In this document: piece after piece, positions 1-9,836 of the stretch
Layout of the letters: every line of letters starts with the position of its first letter
Position numbering within the stretch: the first letter of the stretch is position 1
Source: Propioniciclava tarda
GTDB taxonomy: Bacteria; Actinomycetota; Actinomycetes; Propionibacteriales; Propionibacteriaceae
Assembly (NCBI RefSeq): GCF_900182665.1
Contig: NZ_FXTL01000013.1
Location: 32,491 to 96,490, forward strand
Length of the DNA: 64,000 bases
Direction of reading: 5' to 3'
Program-made: the position numbers and the translations under genes
The notes under the pieces: generated by a model
Database searches by the model: none
Told to the model about the DNA's origin: nothing
Seen by the model: the letters and a program-made list of their open reading frames with translations, nothing else

Positions 1-1625
1 TCGCCCAACTCGCCGAGATCAACGAGGTGCCGTCCGCGGACGCTGCCCCCGGCGTCTGGCAGGCGCTGGAGGCCGTGACCCAGGGCTTCGATCCCGTGAA
101 CGCCGGCTGGGGCATGCAGCCGAAGTTCCCGGCGCCGCGGCTCATCGACGCCCTGCTGATCAAGGGCGAGACGGGCACGCTCGACATGGCGCAGCGAGCC
201 CTGGAACACATGGCCCGCGGCGGCATCCACGATCAGATCGGGGGCGGCTTCCACCGCTACTCCGTGGACGCGTCCTGGGTGGTGCCGCACTTCGAGAAGA
301 TGCTGTACGACAACGCGCTGCTGCTCGGCGCCTACGCCCGCGGCTGGCGGCGGACGCCGACGCACTCGCCGGTCCTGCGCTGGCTGTTCGAGCGCGCCGT
401 CCGGGGCATCGTCACGTGGCTGACGACCGACATGCTGCTCGAGTCGGGCGCGTTCGCCGCCAGCATGGACGCCGACAGCCTGGACCTGTCCGGCGCGCAC
501 CACGAGGGCATCTTCTACTGCTGGTCGCCCGAGCTGCTCACCGAGGCGCTGGGTGAAGAGGACGCCGCCTGGGCGGCCAAGGTCTTCCACGTCACCGAGC
601 GGGGCACGTTCGAGCACGGGCTGTCGACCCTGCAACTGGTCGGCGTGCCGGACGCCGAGCGCCTGACCCGGATCGCCGAGCGGCTCCTGGCCGTCCGCGA
701 TCGCCGCTTCTTCCCCGCGCGCGACGACAAGGTGGTCGCGTCCTGGAACGGCTGGCTCATCGCCTCGCTGGTGTGGGCGGCCGAGGTCTTCGGCGAGGAG
801 TCCTGGCTCGAGCTGGCCAGGGCCGCGGGCGAGGCGCTGTGGTCGATCCACTGGACGGACGGCGTCCTGCGTCGGGTCTCTCGGGGAGGCGAGGCGGCAC
901 CGGTCGCGGGCTTCGCGGAGGACTACGGCGCCGTCGCGTCCGGCTTCGTGCACCTCGCCGGCGCGACGGGCGACCCGGCCTGGCTGGGCCGCGCGGTGAC
1001 GCTGCTGGACGCCGCGCTGCCCCTGTTCGCGGCCCCCGATGGCGGCTTCTTCGATGCGGCGGCGGCGTCCGACCTCTACGAGCGGCCCCGCGAGATCGCC
1101 GACAACCCGACGCCGTCGGGCACATCGGCGCTGATCGAAGCGCTGCGGCTCGTCGGGCTGCTCGCCGACCGGCAGGATTTCATCGAGCGGGCGGATGCCG
1201 CGGCGTCCACCACGTGGGGATCGGTCGAGCGCAACCCGCGCTTCGCGGCGTCCGCGCTGGGTGATCTGCTCGTCGCCGACGAGGGACGCCGCGGGCTGCG
1301 GCCCGCCGTCGTGGCCGTCGTGGACGACTCGGAGGCGGCGATCACCCCGGCCACCCAGGCGGCGTGGCGGATGGCACCGATCGGGGCCGCCATCGTCCGC
1401 GGACGCACCGGCCAGCAGGGCTTCGCGCACTGGTTCGAGGGCCGCGGCGTCCGGCAGCCGGGCGAGTACCCGCTCACCAAGCCGCTCGGGGCGGCGTCCG
1501 AGGAGTACGACGAGCACGACGACGTCGCGACCGGCGGCACGGTGTACGTGTGCCGCGGCGAGACCTGCCTGCCGCCGGCGTCGAGCGTGAAGGAGATCCG
1601 CGCGGCGCTCTGGCAGCGCAGCTGA
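1..1625 (+). CDS. YyaL/DUF255-family protein (SPATA20 homologue), 5' end outside the window
   Basis: The reading frame is open to the left edge (codons in frame from base 3), so the N-terminal part, where this family carries its thioredoxin-like domain, lies outside the window. What remains is about 540 residues of the alpha/alpha-barrel part. The diagnostic block encoded at about 220-320 reads [15 protein letters not shown] and then [11 protein letters not shown], which is highly conserved in the family. The biochemical role of the family is not settled; the fold resembles N-acylglucosamine 2-epimerases. No partner gene is visible. The stop is a TGA at 1623-1625. The family call is firm and the function is open. 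Confidence 0.9.
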   Translation, partial: AQLAEINEVPSADAAPGVWQALEAVTQGFDPVNAGWGMQPKFPAPRLIDALLIKGETGTLDMAQRALEHMARGGIHDQIGGGFHRYSVDASWVVPHFEKMLYDNALLLGAYARGWRRTPTHSPVLRWLFERAVRGIVTWLTTDMLLESGAFAASMDADSLDLSGAHHEGIFYCWSPELLTEALGEEDAAWAAKVFHVTERGTFEHGLSTLQLVGVPDAERLTRIAERLLAVRDRRFFPARDDKVVASWNGWLIASLVWAAEVFGEESWLELARAAGEALWSIHWTDGVLRRVSRGGEAAPVAGFAEDYGAVASGFVHLAGATGDPAWLGRAVTLLDAALPLFAAPDGGFFDAAAASDLYERPREIADNPTPSGTSALIEALRLVGLLADRQDFIERADAAASTTWGSVERNPRFAASALGDLLVADEGRRGLRPAVVAVVDDSEAAITPATQAAWRMAPIGAAIVRGRTGQQGFAHWFEGRGVRQPGEYPLTKPLGAASEEYDEHDDVATGGTVYVCRGETCLPPASSVKEIRAALWQRS

Positions 1626-1699
1626 TCCAGGCGGAGTCTGGCCCTTTCGGAACCGGCCGTGGGTGACCTCGCGGCTCGTCATGCGGCTACGTTGAAGGC

Positions 1700-2638
1700 A
1701 TGAAGCTGCTGATCCCGTCCGACGCGCCCTTCACGCTCGATCCGGTGCCCGACGGCGTCGAGGTTGCGCTCTACGACCCCGCCGCGCCGGTCCCCGACGA
1801 CCTGCTGGACGCCGACGCAGCGGTCGTCTGGGGCTTTGCGGCGCAGAACCTGCACCAGTTCGCCACCGAGATGCCGAACCTGCGCTGGGTCCAGGCGATG
1901 ACGGCCGGCCCAGACGCGCTGCTCGCCGCCGGGCTGCCCGAGCGGGTGCAGATCACGGTCGGCCGCGGCTTCCACGACCAGACCGTCACCGAGCATGCCG
2001 TGGCGCTCACGTTGGCGCTGACGACCAACCTGCCCCACTACCTCGCCAAGCAGTCCCAGCATCTCTGGGACGGACCCGGGTTCCGACCGCTGCACACCGC
2101 CGAGCGCCTCGGTTCGATCATCGACACCGAGGTGTTGATCTGGGGGTTCGGCTCCATCGGCACCAACCTGGCGCGGGTGTTGACCGACCTGGGCGCCCGG
2201 GTCCGGGGGGTGGCGTCCACCGCCGGCGTCCGGGGTGGCTACGACTGCTTCACGGCCGACGAGCTGCCTCGGCTCCTGCCCGAGACGGACGTCCTCGTGA
2301 TGGTCCTGCCGAACACGCCCAGCACCAAGCACGCGCTGAACGCCCAGCGGCTGGCGCTGCTCAAGCCGACATCGCTGGTGGTCAACGTCGGACGCGGCAC
2401 CTGCATCGACGAGGCTGCCCTGGTCGACGCTCTCAGCGCTGGACGCCTCGGCGGCGCCGCCCTCGACGTGTTCGAGACCGAGCCACTTCCGGCGGACTCG
2501 CCCCTGTGGGACGCTCCGAACACGATCCTGACGCCGCACGCGGCGGGCGGGCGTCCGCTGGGTGTCGAGACCGCGGTGCGCGTGAACATCGGGCACCTGC
2601 TCGCGGGCGAGCCGTTGGAGTTACTGGCCAAGGTGTGA
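1700..2638 (+). CDS. D-isomer-specific 2-hydroxyacid dehydrogenase
   Basis: Predicted NAD(P)-dependent oxidoreductase of 312 residues that interconverts a 2-keto acid and a D-2-hydroxy acid. The Rossmann glycine motif GFGSIG is at residues 149-154. The catalytic trio of the family is visible in order: Arg in VNVGRGT, Glu in DVFETEPL and His in LTPHAAGG. The N-terminal substrate domain is short and divergent, so the substrate cannot be read from sequence. The ATG lies 75 bases after the preceding stop. The gene stands alone before the prenyl transferase, with no operon clue to its substrate. Confidence 0.88.
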   Translation: MKLLIPSDAPFTLDPVPDGVEVALYDPAAPVPDDLLDADAAVVWGFAAQNLHQFATEMPNLRWVQAMTAGPDALLAAGLPERVQITVGRGFHDQTVTEHAVALTLALTTNLPHYLAKQSQHLWDGPGFRPLHTAERLGSIIDTEVLIWGFGSIGTNLARVLTDLGARVRGVASTAGVRGGYDCFTADELPRLLPETDVLVMVLPNTPSTKHALNAQRLALLKPTSLVVNVGRGTCIDEAALVDALSAGRLGGAALDVFETEPLPADSPLWDAPNTILTPHAAGGRPLGVETAVRVNIGHLLAGEPLELLAKV

Positions 2639-2744
2639 CGCCGCCGCCCGCGGCGTCCGACCCCGGACCATCCCCGCGCTGACAGCGGGATCTTCCTCGC
2701 CGTAGCGCACAGACGGACGCCTTGAGCGTCGCTAGGCTCCCGCT

Positions 2745-3551
2745 ATGGCGTGGAGAGACAACGTCCGGGACTGGGCGGATCGGCTGCGGCCGTCCGGCCT
2801 GTTGTACTCCACGTACGAGACGCGCCTGCTCGGCGACATCGACCCCCAGCGGCTCCCCAAGCACGTCGCCGTCATGGCCGACGGCAACCGCCGCTGGGCG
2901 CGGCTCAACGCGCCGGGCAGCGAGCTCACGGTCGGCTACCAGGCCGGCGCCGACAAGCTCAAGCAGTTCGTCGTCTGGTGCGACGAGGTGGGCATCAAGG
3001 TGGTCACCCTGTGGGTGCTGTCCACCGACAACCTGTCGCGCGCGACCGCTGAGGTGGCCCCGCTGCTGGACGTCATCGACCGGCTGGCCGGCGACCTCGC
3101 CGCGTCCGGACGGTGGCGCGTCCAGATCGTCGGCGACCTTGACCTGCTGCCGGACGCCGTCGCCGCCAGCCTGCGTCGCGCGGAGTCGTCCTCGGCCGAG
3201 GCCACCGGGCTGCACGTCAACATCGCGGTCGCCTACGGCGGCCGCACCGAGCTTCGGGACGCCGTCCGTTCGCTGTTGCAGGGCGAGGCCCGCAAGGGCC
3301 GGACGCTCGCCGAGGTCGCCGACACCCTCGAGATGGGCGACATCGCGGGCCACCTTTACACCGCCGGTCAGCCCGACCCGGACCTCGTGATCAGAACCTC
3401 CGGCGAGCAGCGCGTGTCTGGCTTCCTGATGTGGCAATCGGCGCACAGCGAGTTCTACTTCTGCGAGGCGCTGTGGCCCGACTTTCGCCGGGTGGACTTT
3501 CTGCGCGCCCTGCGCGCCTACTCCGACCGCGAGCGCCGCTACGGTCGCTGA
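2745..3551 (+). CDS. cis-prenyl transferase (isoprenyl diphosphate synthase, UppS family)
   Basis: Soluble enzyme that condenses isopentenyl diphosphate onto an allylic diphosphate in the cis configuration, supplying polyprenyl carriers for cell-wall synthesis. The 268 residues carry the family signature H-VAVMADGNRRWA near residues 40-52 (catalytic Asp46). Further on are the TLWVLSTDN block and the C-terminal DLVIRTSGEQRVSGFLMWQ substrate motif. The length and the N-terminal extension before the signature resemble the actinobacterial short-chain Z-farnesyl diphosphate synthase (Rv1086-like) more than decaprenyl synthases. Chain length is inference. The isoprenoid gene ispH lies 10 kb downstream but not in the same operon. 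Confidence 0.93.
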   Translation: MAWRDNVRDWADRLRPSGLLYSTYETRLLGDIDPQRLPKHVAVMADGNRRWARLNAPGSELTVGYQAGADKLKQFVVWCDEVGIKVVTLWVLSTDNLSRATAEVAPLLDVIDRLAGDLAASGRWRVQIVGDLDLLPDAVAASLRRAESSSAEATGLHVNIAVAYGGRTELRDAVRSLLQGEARKGRTLAEVADTLEMGDIAGHLYTAGQPDPDLVIRTSGEQRVSGFLMWQSAHSEFYFCEALWPDFRRVDFLRALRAYSDRERRYGR

Positions 3552-3567
3552 GGTCGGACGCCGCCGC

Positions 3568-4104
3568 TCACGTCGCGCTCGTCCAGTAGTCGAAGATCTG
3601 GGCGCGGTTCAGCGACGCCAGCAGCGCGGCGTCCGTTGAGGGGTCGATGTAGCTGACGTTGCCCGTCACGGGCGGGTAGTCGGTGTGCGGCGCGTAGCGG
3701 GTGGCCAGCAGCACCAGCGTCGGCTCGGGCTGCCAGGCGGCCTGGACGCCAGGATCGTCCTCGGTCTCAAGCAGCATGCTTTGCCCCTTATCAGCACGGA
3801 GGACGTCGATCAGGGCGGCGCTGTCGGGGTCGGCAGGGTCGAGGATGCCCTGGGCGATCGCGGCGTTGATCCGCACCTCTTGGCTGGCAGCCGCGACCCG
3901 CTCGGAGAGCCGGACCCGTGCGCGCAGGCGTCCTTGCTCGTCCAGGCTGGTGAAGCCCGGGACCAGCTCTTCGATGATTTCTTCGGGCGTGTCCGCGTGG
4001 ACGGTGCTGCCGTCGTGCAGGGTCAGGACGTGCGTCCACTCCGACCCGTCCGGACGGGTCGGGTTGAAGCCGCAGCAGCCCGCGTGGTGATTACGAAAAC
4101 GCAC
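3568..4104 (-). CDS. hypothetical protein (178 aa)
   Basis: I do not recognise this protein. It starts with GTG at 4104 and is convergent with the prenyl transferase, 16 bases apart. No signal peptide or membrane segment is visible. The N-terminus has a CCGF motif preceded by HHAG, followed by an acidic region and a helical middle part. The C-terminus contains LVLLATRYAP and a YIDPSTDAALLASLN stretch. Four GGACGC/GCGTCC motifs fall in the gene, so its composition matches its neighbours. A perfect 14-base palindrome at 4154-4167 sits about 50 bases upstream of the start and could be an operator. Confidence 0.6.
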   Translation of the reverse strand: MRFRNHHAGCCGFNPTRPDGSEWTHVLTLHDGSTVHADTPEEIIEELVPGFTSLDEQGRLRARVRLSERVAAASQEVRINAAIAQGILDPADPDSAALIDVLRADKGQSMLLETEDDPGVQAAWQPEPTLVLLATRYAPHTDYPPVTGNVSYIDPSTDAALLASLNRAQIFDYWTSAT

Positions 4105-4153
4105 GTGACTAGTATCTCCGATGCTCTCGGCGAAGGTGCGGGGGCGGGGAACC

Positions 4154-4167
4154 GGTACTTAAGTACC
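4154..4167. promoter_or_regulatory. perfect 14-base palindrome, possible operator
   Basis: GGTACTTAAGTACC reads the same on both strands. It lies about 50 bases upstream of the GTG start of the minus-strand hypothetical at 4104, where an operator would be expected. It is AT-richer than its surroundings. No known regulator consensus matches with confidence. Confidence 0.4.
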
Positions 4168-4319
4168 AATCCCATCCGCCCTTAGTGCCGATGGGGGAGT
4201 TCGGACTAGGAAACCCCTGGAGGGGTTGTTAGGTTGTGAGTGCGGTGAATCCACAGGCTCGCTGGTCCCGAGCCGACGTTGGTGCGTGAGGCTTCCTCCA
4301 TAGCCCGCGCCGTGCGCAA

Positions 4320-4352
4320 GATCCGCCAGCCGTCCCCTGCGGCTGGCGGATC
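4320..4352. repeat. perfect 13-bp inverted repeat (hairpin)
   Basis: Arms GATCCGCCAGCCG (4320-4332) and CGGCTGGCGGATC (4340-4352) pair fully around a 7-base loop. There is no T-run directly after it on either strand and no gene end close by. A plain intrinsic terminator is therefore less likely than an RNA element or an insertion-derived palindrome. Confidence 0.55.
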
Positions 4353-4391
4353 AACGCTTTAACCACCGGTTTCGTTCAGGTCAGAGCAATG

Positions 4392-4457
4392 GGCTGCGCC
4401 CACGGCATGACAACGGGTTTCGCCCGCGCCACAAGCCACCGGCGTCGCCCACGCCAT
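4392..4457. repeat. three degenerate 17-base direct repeats
   Basis: Copies at 4392-4408, 4416-4432 and 4441-4457 share the pattern GG-N3-CGCCC-R-CG-S-CAY, with periods of 24 and 25 bases. No array-like spacing continues beyond the third copy and no cas gene is present. Function unknown. Confidence 0.4.
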
Positions 4458-4509
4458 CTCCCCCCTGCGGTACCCGAGGCAGGGACCCCCCTGATCGCCC
4501 TGAACGTGA

Positions 4510-4542
4510 GCAGCCCGGGACCGGCTCGCGGCCCCGGGCTGC
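4510..4542 (-). terminator. hairpin terminator of the GH31 gene
   Basis: GCAGCCCGGG (4510-4519) and CCCGGGCTGC (4533-4542) form a 10-bp GC-rich stem with a 13-base loop, starting 6 bases past the stop of the minus-strand glucosidase. There is no long U-tract, as is common for actinobacterial terminators. Confidence 0.65.
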
Positions 4543-4547
4543 CGTTA

Positions 4548-6926
4548 TCAGGCGCGGACAGGCTCCGGAGAGGCCAACAGGATCTCGGCGACCACGCCCC
4601 GCACCGGGGCGTCCAAGTCGAAGCCTTCCAGCACCATCATGCGACGCTCGAAGGACGGCTCGGCCGCCAGGGCGTCCCAGAGCCGTTCCTTGGCGACGAC
4701 GTCGATGTCGGCCGTGAGGAGGAAGGCCTTGATGCGGTCGAGTTCCCGGTTGCCCGAATCCTGCCTCCCTCCCAGGCGCACGGCGGCGCCCGTCGCCGTG
4801 GCGACCGGGCCCAGCTCGACGAGCACGCTGCCGGACGCCTCGTCGAACGTCGACGCGAAGCCCTCGACTGATCGGACGCCGGCGCCGACGAACCGCACGG
4901 CGTACGAGCGGGTGGTCGGGACGACATCCAGCGCACCCTCGGCCGGGTGGATGGTGAAGGTGCGGTCGGCGTCCGACCACGACAGCCGCGTCCGGACGGA
5001 CCGTGGCTGGAGCGCATCGTCGTCCTCGTACAGCTCGAAGGCGCCGTCGGCGCCGGCGAAGACGCTGACCTCGAAGGACGCGGGGTTCTCGACGCCGAGG
5101 GCGTCCGGGCCGCTCAAGGGGACGATGGCCCCCGCCTTGGCGAGCACCGGCAGGGTCTCGATCGGACGGTGCAGCCGGACGCGGCGTCCGCCCTCGTAGG
5201 CCAGGCCGCTGAAGAAGTCGATCCAACGGCCCTCGGGCAGCCAGGTCTCCACGGACGCGTACCGCGTGCGCGGGTCGGCCGCCGTGGTGATCGCGGCGAC
5301 CAGGAACTCGGTGCCGAACAGGAAGGCGTTCCGCGACTCGTAGAAGGTCTCGCGGCGGGCGTCCACGTAATAGAGCGGCCGCACCAGCGGCTCGCCGGCC
5401 GTGTGTGCGCGCTCGTTCATGGTGTACAGGTACGGCAGCAGGCGATGGCGCAGCCGGAGGAACTCGGCCATGACCGAGCCGTTGACCTTGTCGAAGCGCC
5501 ACGGCTCCTTGGTGGCGAAGGTGCTGGACGTCGAGTGCAACCGGTTGATCGGCGAGAACACGCCCAGCTGGAACCAGCGCGCCGTCAGCTCGGAGTCGCG
5601 GACGCCCCACATGTGGCCGCCGATGTCGTGGCTCCACCAGCCGTAGCCGATGTTCGCGGCCGTCGACGTGAAGTACGGCTGGAAGTCGAGCGACTCCCAG
5701 CTGGTAACCGTGTCGCCGGAGAACCCGATGGGGTAGCGGTGCGAGCCCGGACCCGCGTAGCGCGACAGCACCAGCGGACGCTTCCCGCCGCGCGCGTTGT
5801 CGAGGTAGTGGAAGTGGTTGAGCGCCCACAGCGGGTCGAGTCCGGGCTCGCGGGAGGCGAGCCCCTGCTGCCAGTCGATCCACCAGAAGTCGACGCCGGC
5901 GTCCTCCAAGGGGTGGTGCACCTCCTCGAGGTACGGGGCGATGAAGTCGGGGTCGCCGATGTCGAAGATCACGGGCTCCTCGGACGCCACGTCCACGCCG
6001 CGGCGGGCCGCGATGGCGGGGTAGGCGTCCTCGTGGCCGCGGACGCCGTCGGCCGGATGAACGTTCAACGTGACCGCCAGGCCGCGCCGGTGCAGGTCGT
6101 CCAGGAACGCGTTGGGGTTGGGGAAGAGGTCGGGGTTCCAGGTGTAGCCCGTCCAGCCCGAGCCATACTTGGGATCGATGTCGACCGGGTGCCAGTCCAT
6201 GTCGATGACGGCCACCGAGAACGGCAGGTTCTCGGCCTCGAACTGGTCGAGCAGGGCCGCGTAGCTCTCCGCCGAGTACGCGTGATAGCGGCTCCACCAG
6301 TTGCCCAGCGCGTAGCGGGGCAGCAGGGGCGTCGGGCCGGTGAGCCGGTAGAAGTCGCGCAGGGCGCCCGCGTAGTCGGTGCCGTACGCGAAGAGGTAGA
6401 GGTCAATGTCGTTGGTCCGGCGAGCCACCCAGCCGTCGTCGGTGAGCGCCAGGGAGTGGCTGTCATCCAGCGGCGCAACGCCGACCGTGGCGGCGATCCC
6501 GGGTTCCAGGGCGCATGGCCCGTCCACCTCGTCCAAGGTGCGGGCGGTGCCGCCCAGGTTCAGCGGCACCTTCGAGTGGGGGTGCGGCGGCTCGTTGTAC
6601 CGCCAGATCTGGTGATAGCTCTTGCCGCCGATCGGGGTGACCCTCAGCCCTCCGGTGCTGAACACGCCGCCGTCGTACTCGAGCGTCAGCCCGGCGGTCC
6701 GCAGCAGCAGGCCGTCCCCCTTCGCCGTCACGGTGAAGTCCGGCGTGGGGAAGTCGCGGTTCACCACCACCTGGGTCGCGCGGTCCTCGAAGGCGCCGGT
6801 CTCGGAGTACTCCAGCCTGATCAGTCGGTCGGTCAGCACCGTGATCCGGTAGCGATCGCCTGTGATGACGGACGCCGCGGGCGCCAGTGGGCTGGTGGTC
6901 AGGGTCAGACGAGGATCGATGGCCAT
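4548..6926 (-). CDS. GH31 family alpha-glucosidase
   Basis: Retaining alpha-glycosidase of 792 residues. The ATG at 6926 (MAIDPRL) is chosen over a longer upstream frame because the N-terminal beta-sandwich begins there and an AGGAT element lies just upstream. The GH31 catalytic residues are visible: nucleophile Asp351 in FWWIDWQQG and acid/base Asp405 in GFSGDT. The conserved IDMDWH and GWTGYTWN blocks line the barrel. The C-terminus has the beta-sandwich typical of the family (AGAIVPL then FELYEDDD). There is no signal peptide, so it probably acts in the cytoplasm on maltose, isomaltose or short oligosaccharides. The exact substrate is not evident and no sugar transporter sits beside it. 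Confidence 0.92.
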   Translation of the reverse strand: MAIDPRLTLTTSPLAPAASVITGDRYRITVLTDRLIRLEYSETGAFEDRATQVVVNRDFPTPDFTVTAKGDGLLLRTAGLTLEYDGGVFSTGGLRVTPIGGKSYHQIWRYNEPPHPHSKVPLNLGGTARTLDEVDGPCALEPGIAATVGVAPLDDSHSLALTDDGWVARRTNDIDLYLFAYGTDYAGALRDFYRLTGPTPLLPRYALGNWWSRYHAYSAESYAALLDQFEAENLPFSVAVIDMDWHPVDIDPKYGSGWTGYTWNPDLFPNPNAFLDDLHRRGLAVTLNVHPADGVRGHEDAYPAIAARRGVDVASEEPVIFDIGDPDFIAPYLEEVHHPLEDAGVDFWWIDWQQGLASREPGLDPLWALNHFHYLDNARGGKRPLVLSRYAGPGSHRYPIGFSGDTVTSWESLDFQPYFTSTAANIGYGWWSHDIGGHMWGVRDSELTARWFQLGVFSPINRLHSTSSTFATKEPWRFDKVNGSVMAEFLRLRHRLLPYLYTMNERAHTAGEPLVRPLYYVDARRETFYESRNAFLFGTEFLVAAITTAADPRTRYASVETWLPEGRWIDFFSGLAYEGGRRVRLHRPIETLPVLAKAGAIVPLSGPDALGVENPASFEVSVFAGADGAFELYEDDDALQPRSVRTRLSWSDADRTFTIHPAEGALDVVPTTRSYAVRFVGAGVRSVEGFASTFDEASGSVLVELGPVATATGAAVRLGGRQDSGNRELDRIKAFLLTADIDVVAKERLWDALAAEPSFERRMMVLEGFDLDAPVRGVVAEILLASPEPVRA

Positions 6927-7203
6927 GAAGGTGATCCTAGGCCGGACCTCGGCCGCCCGGCAGGGCCGCCGCGGCGGCGTCCGGCTGCCTGGCAGGCCTC
7001 GGTCCGGGCAACGTAACCAATCAGCGGCAGGCTCGGCGGCGTCCGGGTAACGGATGGGCGAACGACGCGAAACGCCCGGCGTGGCGCGTGAAGTCGACGC
7101 CGCGTCGCTGCTTACCGTGAGGACAGGGACGCCGAAGCGTCGGCGTCCAGGAGTGTTCGACAGTGAGGCCGATTCGCCTCGGCCCTGGCAACGAAGGACC
7201 GAC

Positions 7204-8595
7204 GTGCTCGACACCGACCAGACCTCCCACCACACCGCATCGCCGACCGCGCGGGTCGACGTCGACCAATTCGGCTTGTCAAGGGCGGATTCGTCCGCGG
7301 CGACCGATCAGAAGGTGTACGTGATCGACACGTCCGTCCTGCTGTCGGATCCGCACGCGTTGCGGCACTTCGCCGAACACGAGGTCGTCCTGCCCTTGGT
7401 CGTCATCAACGAGTTGGAGGCGAAGCGGCACCACGCGGAGCTCGGACACGCCGCGCGCGTCGTGCTGCGCTACCTGGACGATCTGCGCGTGCGGTTCGGA
7501 CGCCTCGACCAGCCCGTCCCGGTCAACGAGCTAGAGGGCTCGGTGCGGGTCGAGCTGAACCACACCGACCCGGAGGTGCTGCCGCCCGGCTTCCGGCTCG
7601 GCGACAACGACTCCCGCATCCTGGCGGTGGCGCTGAACTACCGCGCCGAGGGTCGCCAGGTCGTGCTGGTCAGCAAGGACCTGCCGCTCCGCGTCAAGGC
7701 GGCGTCCGTCGGGCTGCCGGCCGAGGAGTACAAGCACGAGCAGGCGCCCGACACCGGCTGGTCCGGGATGGCCGAGATCGACCTGGCACCGCACGAGATC
7801 GACGGGCTCTACGCCGACCACTCGCTGGCGTCCGAGCTGACCGACGACCTGCCCTGCCACACCGGCGTCATCGTCCGCGGCGGCGGGTCGAGCGCGCTCA
7901 CGCGGCTCCATCCCGACGGCGTCCTGCGGCTCATCAAGTCCGATCGGGACGTCTTCGGACTGCACGGCCGTTCGGCCGAGCAGCGGGTGGCCTTGGACCT
8001 GCTGCTGGACCCGTCGGTCGGCATCGTGTCGTTGGGCGGCCGGGCGGGGACGGGCAAGTCGGCCCTGGCGCTGGCGTCCGGTCTGGAATGCGTCATGGAA
8101 CGCGGCGCCCACGACCGGGTCATCGTGTTCCGCCCGTTGTACGCCGTCGGCGGCCAAGAGTTGGGCTTCCTGCCCGGCGATGCCGAGCAAAAGATGTCGC
8201 CGTGGGGCCAGGCCGTCTACGACACGCTGGGCTCGATCGTGCACAAGCACGTCCTGGACGAGATCGACGGCCGGGGCCTGCTCGAGGTGCTGCCCTTGAC
8301 GCATATCCGGGGCCGCTCGCTGCACAACGCGTACGTGATCGTCGACGAGGCGCAGTCGCTGGAGCGCAACGTCCTGCTCACCGTCTTGTCGCGCATCGGC
8401 CAGAACTCCAAGGTCGTGCTGACCCACGACGTCGCTCAGCGTGACAACCTGAGGGTCGGACGCCACGACGGCGTCGCCGCGGTCGTCGAGCGGCTCAAGG
8501 GCAACCCCCTGTTCGCCCACGTCACGCTGACGCGTCCGGAGCGGTCGCCGATCGCGGCGCTGGTCACGGACCTGCTCGAGGAATCGGGCTTCTAG
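7204..8595 (+). CDS. phoH2: PIN-PhoH fusion protein (PhoH2 type)
   Basis: 463-residue RNase/RNA-helicase fusion. An N-terminal PIN nuclease domain begins at [12 protein letters not shown] (catalytic Asp42) and continues with ELEAKRHH and GDNDSRIL acidic residues. It is followed by a PhoH ATPase with Walker A GRAGTGKS at 279-286 and Walker B VIVDEAQ near 377-383. In mycobacteria such proteins unwind and cleave RNA in an ATP-dependent way. The GTG at 7204 is preferred to a start 150 bases upstream because GAAGGA lies 5 bases before it and the upstream residues look like non-coding translation. It is convergent with the next gene; the two stop codons share the bases CTAG. Confidence 0.9.
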   Translation: MLDTDQTSHHTASPTARVDVDQFGLSRADSSAATDQKVYVIDTSVLLSDPHALRHFAEHEVVLPLVVINELEAKRHHAELGHAARVVLRYLDDLRVRFGRLDQPVPVNELEGSVRVELNHTDPEVLPPGFRLGDNDSRILAVALNYRAEGRQVVLVSKDLPLRVKAASVGLPAEEYKHEQAPDTGWSGMAEIDLAPHEIDGLYADHSLASELTDDLPCHTGVIVRGGGSSALTRLHPDGVLRLIKSDRDVFGLHGRSAEQRVALDLLLDPSVGIVSLGGRAGTGKSALALASGLECVMERGAHDRVIVFRPLYAVGGQELGFLPGDAEQKMSPWGQAVYDTLGSIVHKHVLDEIDGRGLLEVLPLTHIRGRSLHNAYVIVDEAQSLERNVLLTVLSRIGQNSKVVLTHDVAQRDNLRVGRHDGVAAVVERLKGNPLFAHVTLTRPERSPIAALVTDLLEESGF

Positions 8596-9230
8596 ACGGA
8601 CGCGCGGTACAGCGCGTAGTCGAAGCGGCGCCCCTCGCGCTCGATCGGAACGATGATCTCGGACGCCTCGGCGACCAGGCGGGACAGGGTCGCCAGCAGC
8701 TCCGGCGAGGGCTCCTCGCACCAGATCAGCAGGACGCCTCCCGGCGCGAGTCGCGCCAGGAACGTCGCCAGCAACTCGGCCGAGTAGACGCGCTCGTTGT
8801 GGTCGTGGATGAGGAAGCTGGGGCCGTTGTCGACGTCGAGCAGGATGCCGTCCCAGGGGCCGGGCTGCGAGCGGATCCAGTCGGCGATGTCGCCGGCGTG
8901 GAGCCTCACTCGCTGATCGGACGCCACCCGGCCCAGCTGCTCGGTCACGCCGGCCCGCGCCCAGGCGATCAGCGGCTCAGCCAGTTCGACAACGTCCAGG
9001 TGGAGCGTGCCCCGGTCGAGCAGGCGGGCAGCCGTGTAGCCCAGCCCCAGGCCGCCGACGAGGACGCGGCCGAGCGGTGCGGCGTCCGCCAAGGCGATCT
9101 CGGACGTGACCTCCCGGGAGTCCATGGCGAAGACGCCGTTGACGATCAACTCGATCGCGTCCCCGCGGCGACGCAGCGCGACCTCGCCTTGCGGCGTACC
9201 GGCACGGGCGATGGTTTCGAGAGTCTCCAC
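8592..9230 (-). CDS. spermidine-synthase-like class I methyltransferase-fold protein
   Basis: 212 residues with a Rossmann nucleotide-binding fold of the spermidine-synthase/methyltransferase type. The glycine-rich motif [12 protein letters not shown] is followed by [13 protein letters not shown] (acidic end of beta-2) and [14 protein letters not shown]. The short length and the missing N-terminal domain of true spermidine synthases make the substrate uncertain, and polyamine synthesis should not be assumed. It ends overlapping the phoH2 stop tail to tail. On the other side it is divergent from the DUF4245 gene, 14 bases away. Confidence 0.75.
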   Translation of the reverse strand: METLETIARAGTPQGEVALRRRGDAIELIVNGVFAMDSREVTSEIALADAAPLGRVLVGGLGLGYTAARLLDRGTLHLDVVELAEPLIAWARAGVTEQLGRVASDQRVRLHAGDIADWIRSQPGPWDGILLDVDNGPSFLIHDHNERVYSAELLATFLARLAPGGVLLIWCEEPSPELLATLSRLVAEASEIIVPIEREGRRFDYALYRASV

Positions 9231-9244
9231 GGCTCCATGGAATC

Positions 9245-9808
9245 ATGGCGGCCATGGCCAGAACCCGACCCAACCCGCCGGTCATCCACATGATCGTCGC
9301 CATCGTCGTCGTCCTGGCCCCCGCCCTGCTGGCGGTGGCCTGGTTCCAGCGCGTCCCGGACGCCCCGGTCGCGAAGGTCGACCCGGCCCCCGTCATCGCC
9401 GCGGCCCAGGCGGCGCAGTTCCCGATCGCGGTCCCCAGCAAGCTGCCCGAGGGCTGGGTCTGCACCCGCGCCCGCTGGACGCCCCTGGGCAAGCCGGGCG
9501 TGTCCGGCGCGTACGCGGCCGGCAACACCGCCGGGCTGGGCTACCTCTCGCCCGATCGCGTCTACGTCGCCGTCGATCAGTCGGACGCCGCCCCCGAGGT
9601 CCTGATCAGCGACGTCACGCGCCGGGGGCGTCCGGACGGAACGTCGTCGCTGGGCGAGCGAACCTGGACGCGCTACGTCTCCGACGACGGCAGGACGCGC
9701 GCGCTCGCGCTGATCTCGGACGGCCGCGTGACCATCGTCAGCGCCGACACCGGCTATCCGGCGATCGAGGCCTTCGCCACGACCCTGACGTGGTCGGGGC
9801 AGGCGTAA
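9245..9808 (+). CDS. DUF4245 membrane-anchored protein
   Basis: 187-residue actinobacterial protein with one N-terminal membrane helix (about residues 14-34, IHMIVAIVVVLAPALLAVAWF) and an extracytoplasmic domain. The domain contains FPIAVPSKLPEGWVCTRARW and VDQSDA, features of DUF4245. Function unknown. Members often sit near xseAB or glpX in actinobacteria, and here xseBA is 1.5 kb away, which supports the call. A second ATG at 9254 would shorten it by three residues. Confidence 0.85.
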   Translation: MAAMARTRPNPPVIHMIVAIVVVLAPALLAVAWFQRVPDAPVAKVDPAPVIAAAQAAQFPIAVPSKLPEGWVCTRARWTPLGKPGVSGAYAAGNTAGLGYLSPDRVYVAVDQSDAAPEVLISDVTRRGRPDGTSSLGERTWTRYVSDDGRTRALALISDGRVTIVSADTGYPAIEAFATTLTWSGQA

Positions 9809-9836
9809 CCGTCGCCGACCGGTACCTTTGACGACC

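Larger units (their letters stand above)
4105..4547. other. 443-base gene-free region with palindromes and hairpins
   Basis: I find no convincing gene here. The stretch holds a 14-base palindrome (4154-4167), a small hairpin (AACCCC at 4212-4217 with GGGGTT at 4222-4227), a perfect 13-bp hairpin (4320-4352), three degenerate direct repeats (4392-4457) and a hairpin just past the glucosidase stop (4510-4542). It contains none of the GGACGC/GCGTCC motifs that are dense on both sides. It could encode a small RNA or be the scar of a lost element; neither is shown. Confidence 0.6.

Noticed and set aside
4392..4457. Possible CRISPR array
   Set aside because: Only three degenerate 17-base units with 7-8-base gaps, no cas genes and no spacer diversity.
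4381..6297. A 638-codon minus-strand frame inside the GH31 gene
   Set aside because: Arg/Pro-rich shadow in another frame of the same gene.
4947..7016. A 689-codon plus-strand open frame opposite the GH31 gene
   Set aside because: It reads as Arg/Gly/Val/Asp-rich low-quality translation with no family features, and the opposite strand encodes a complete GH31 enzyme.
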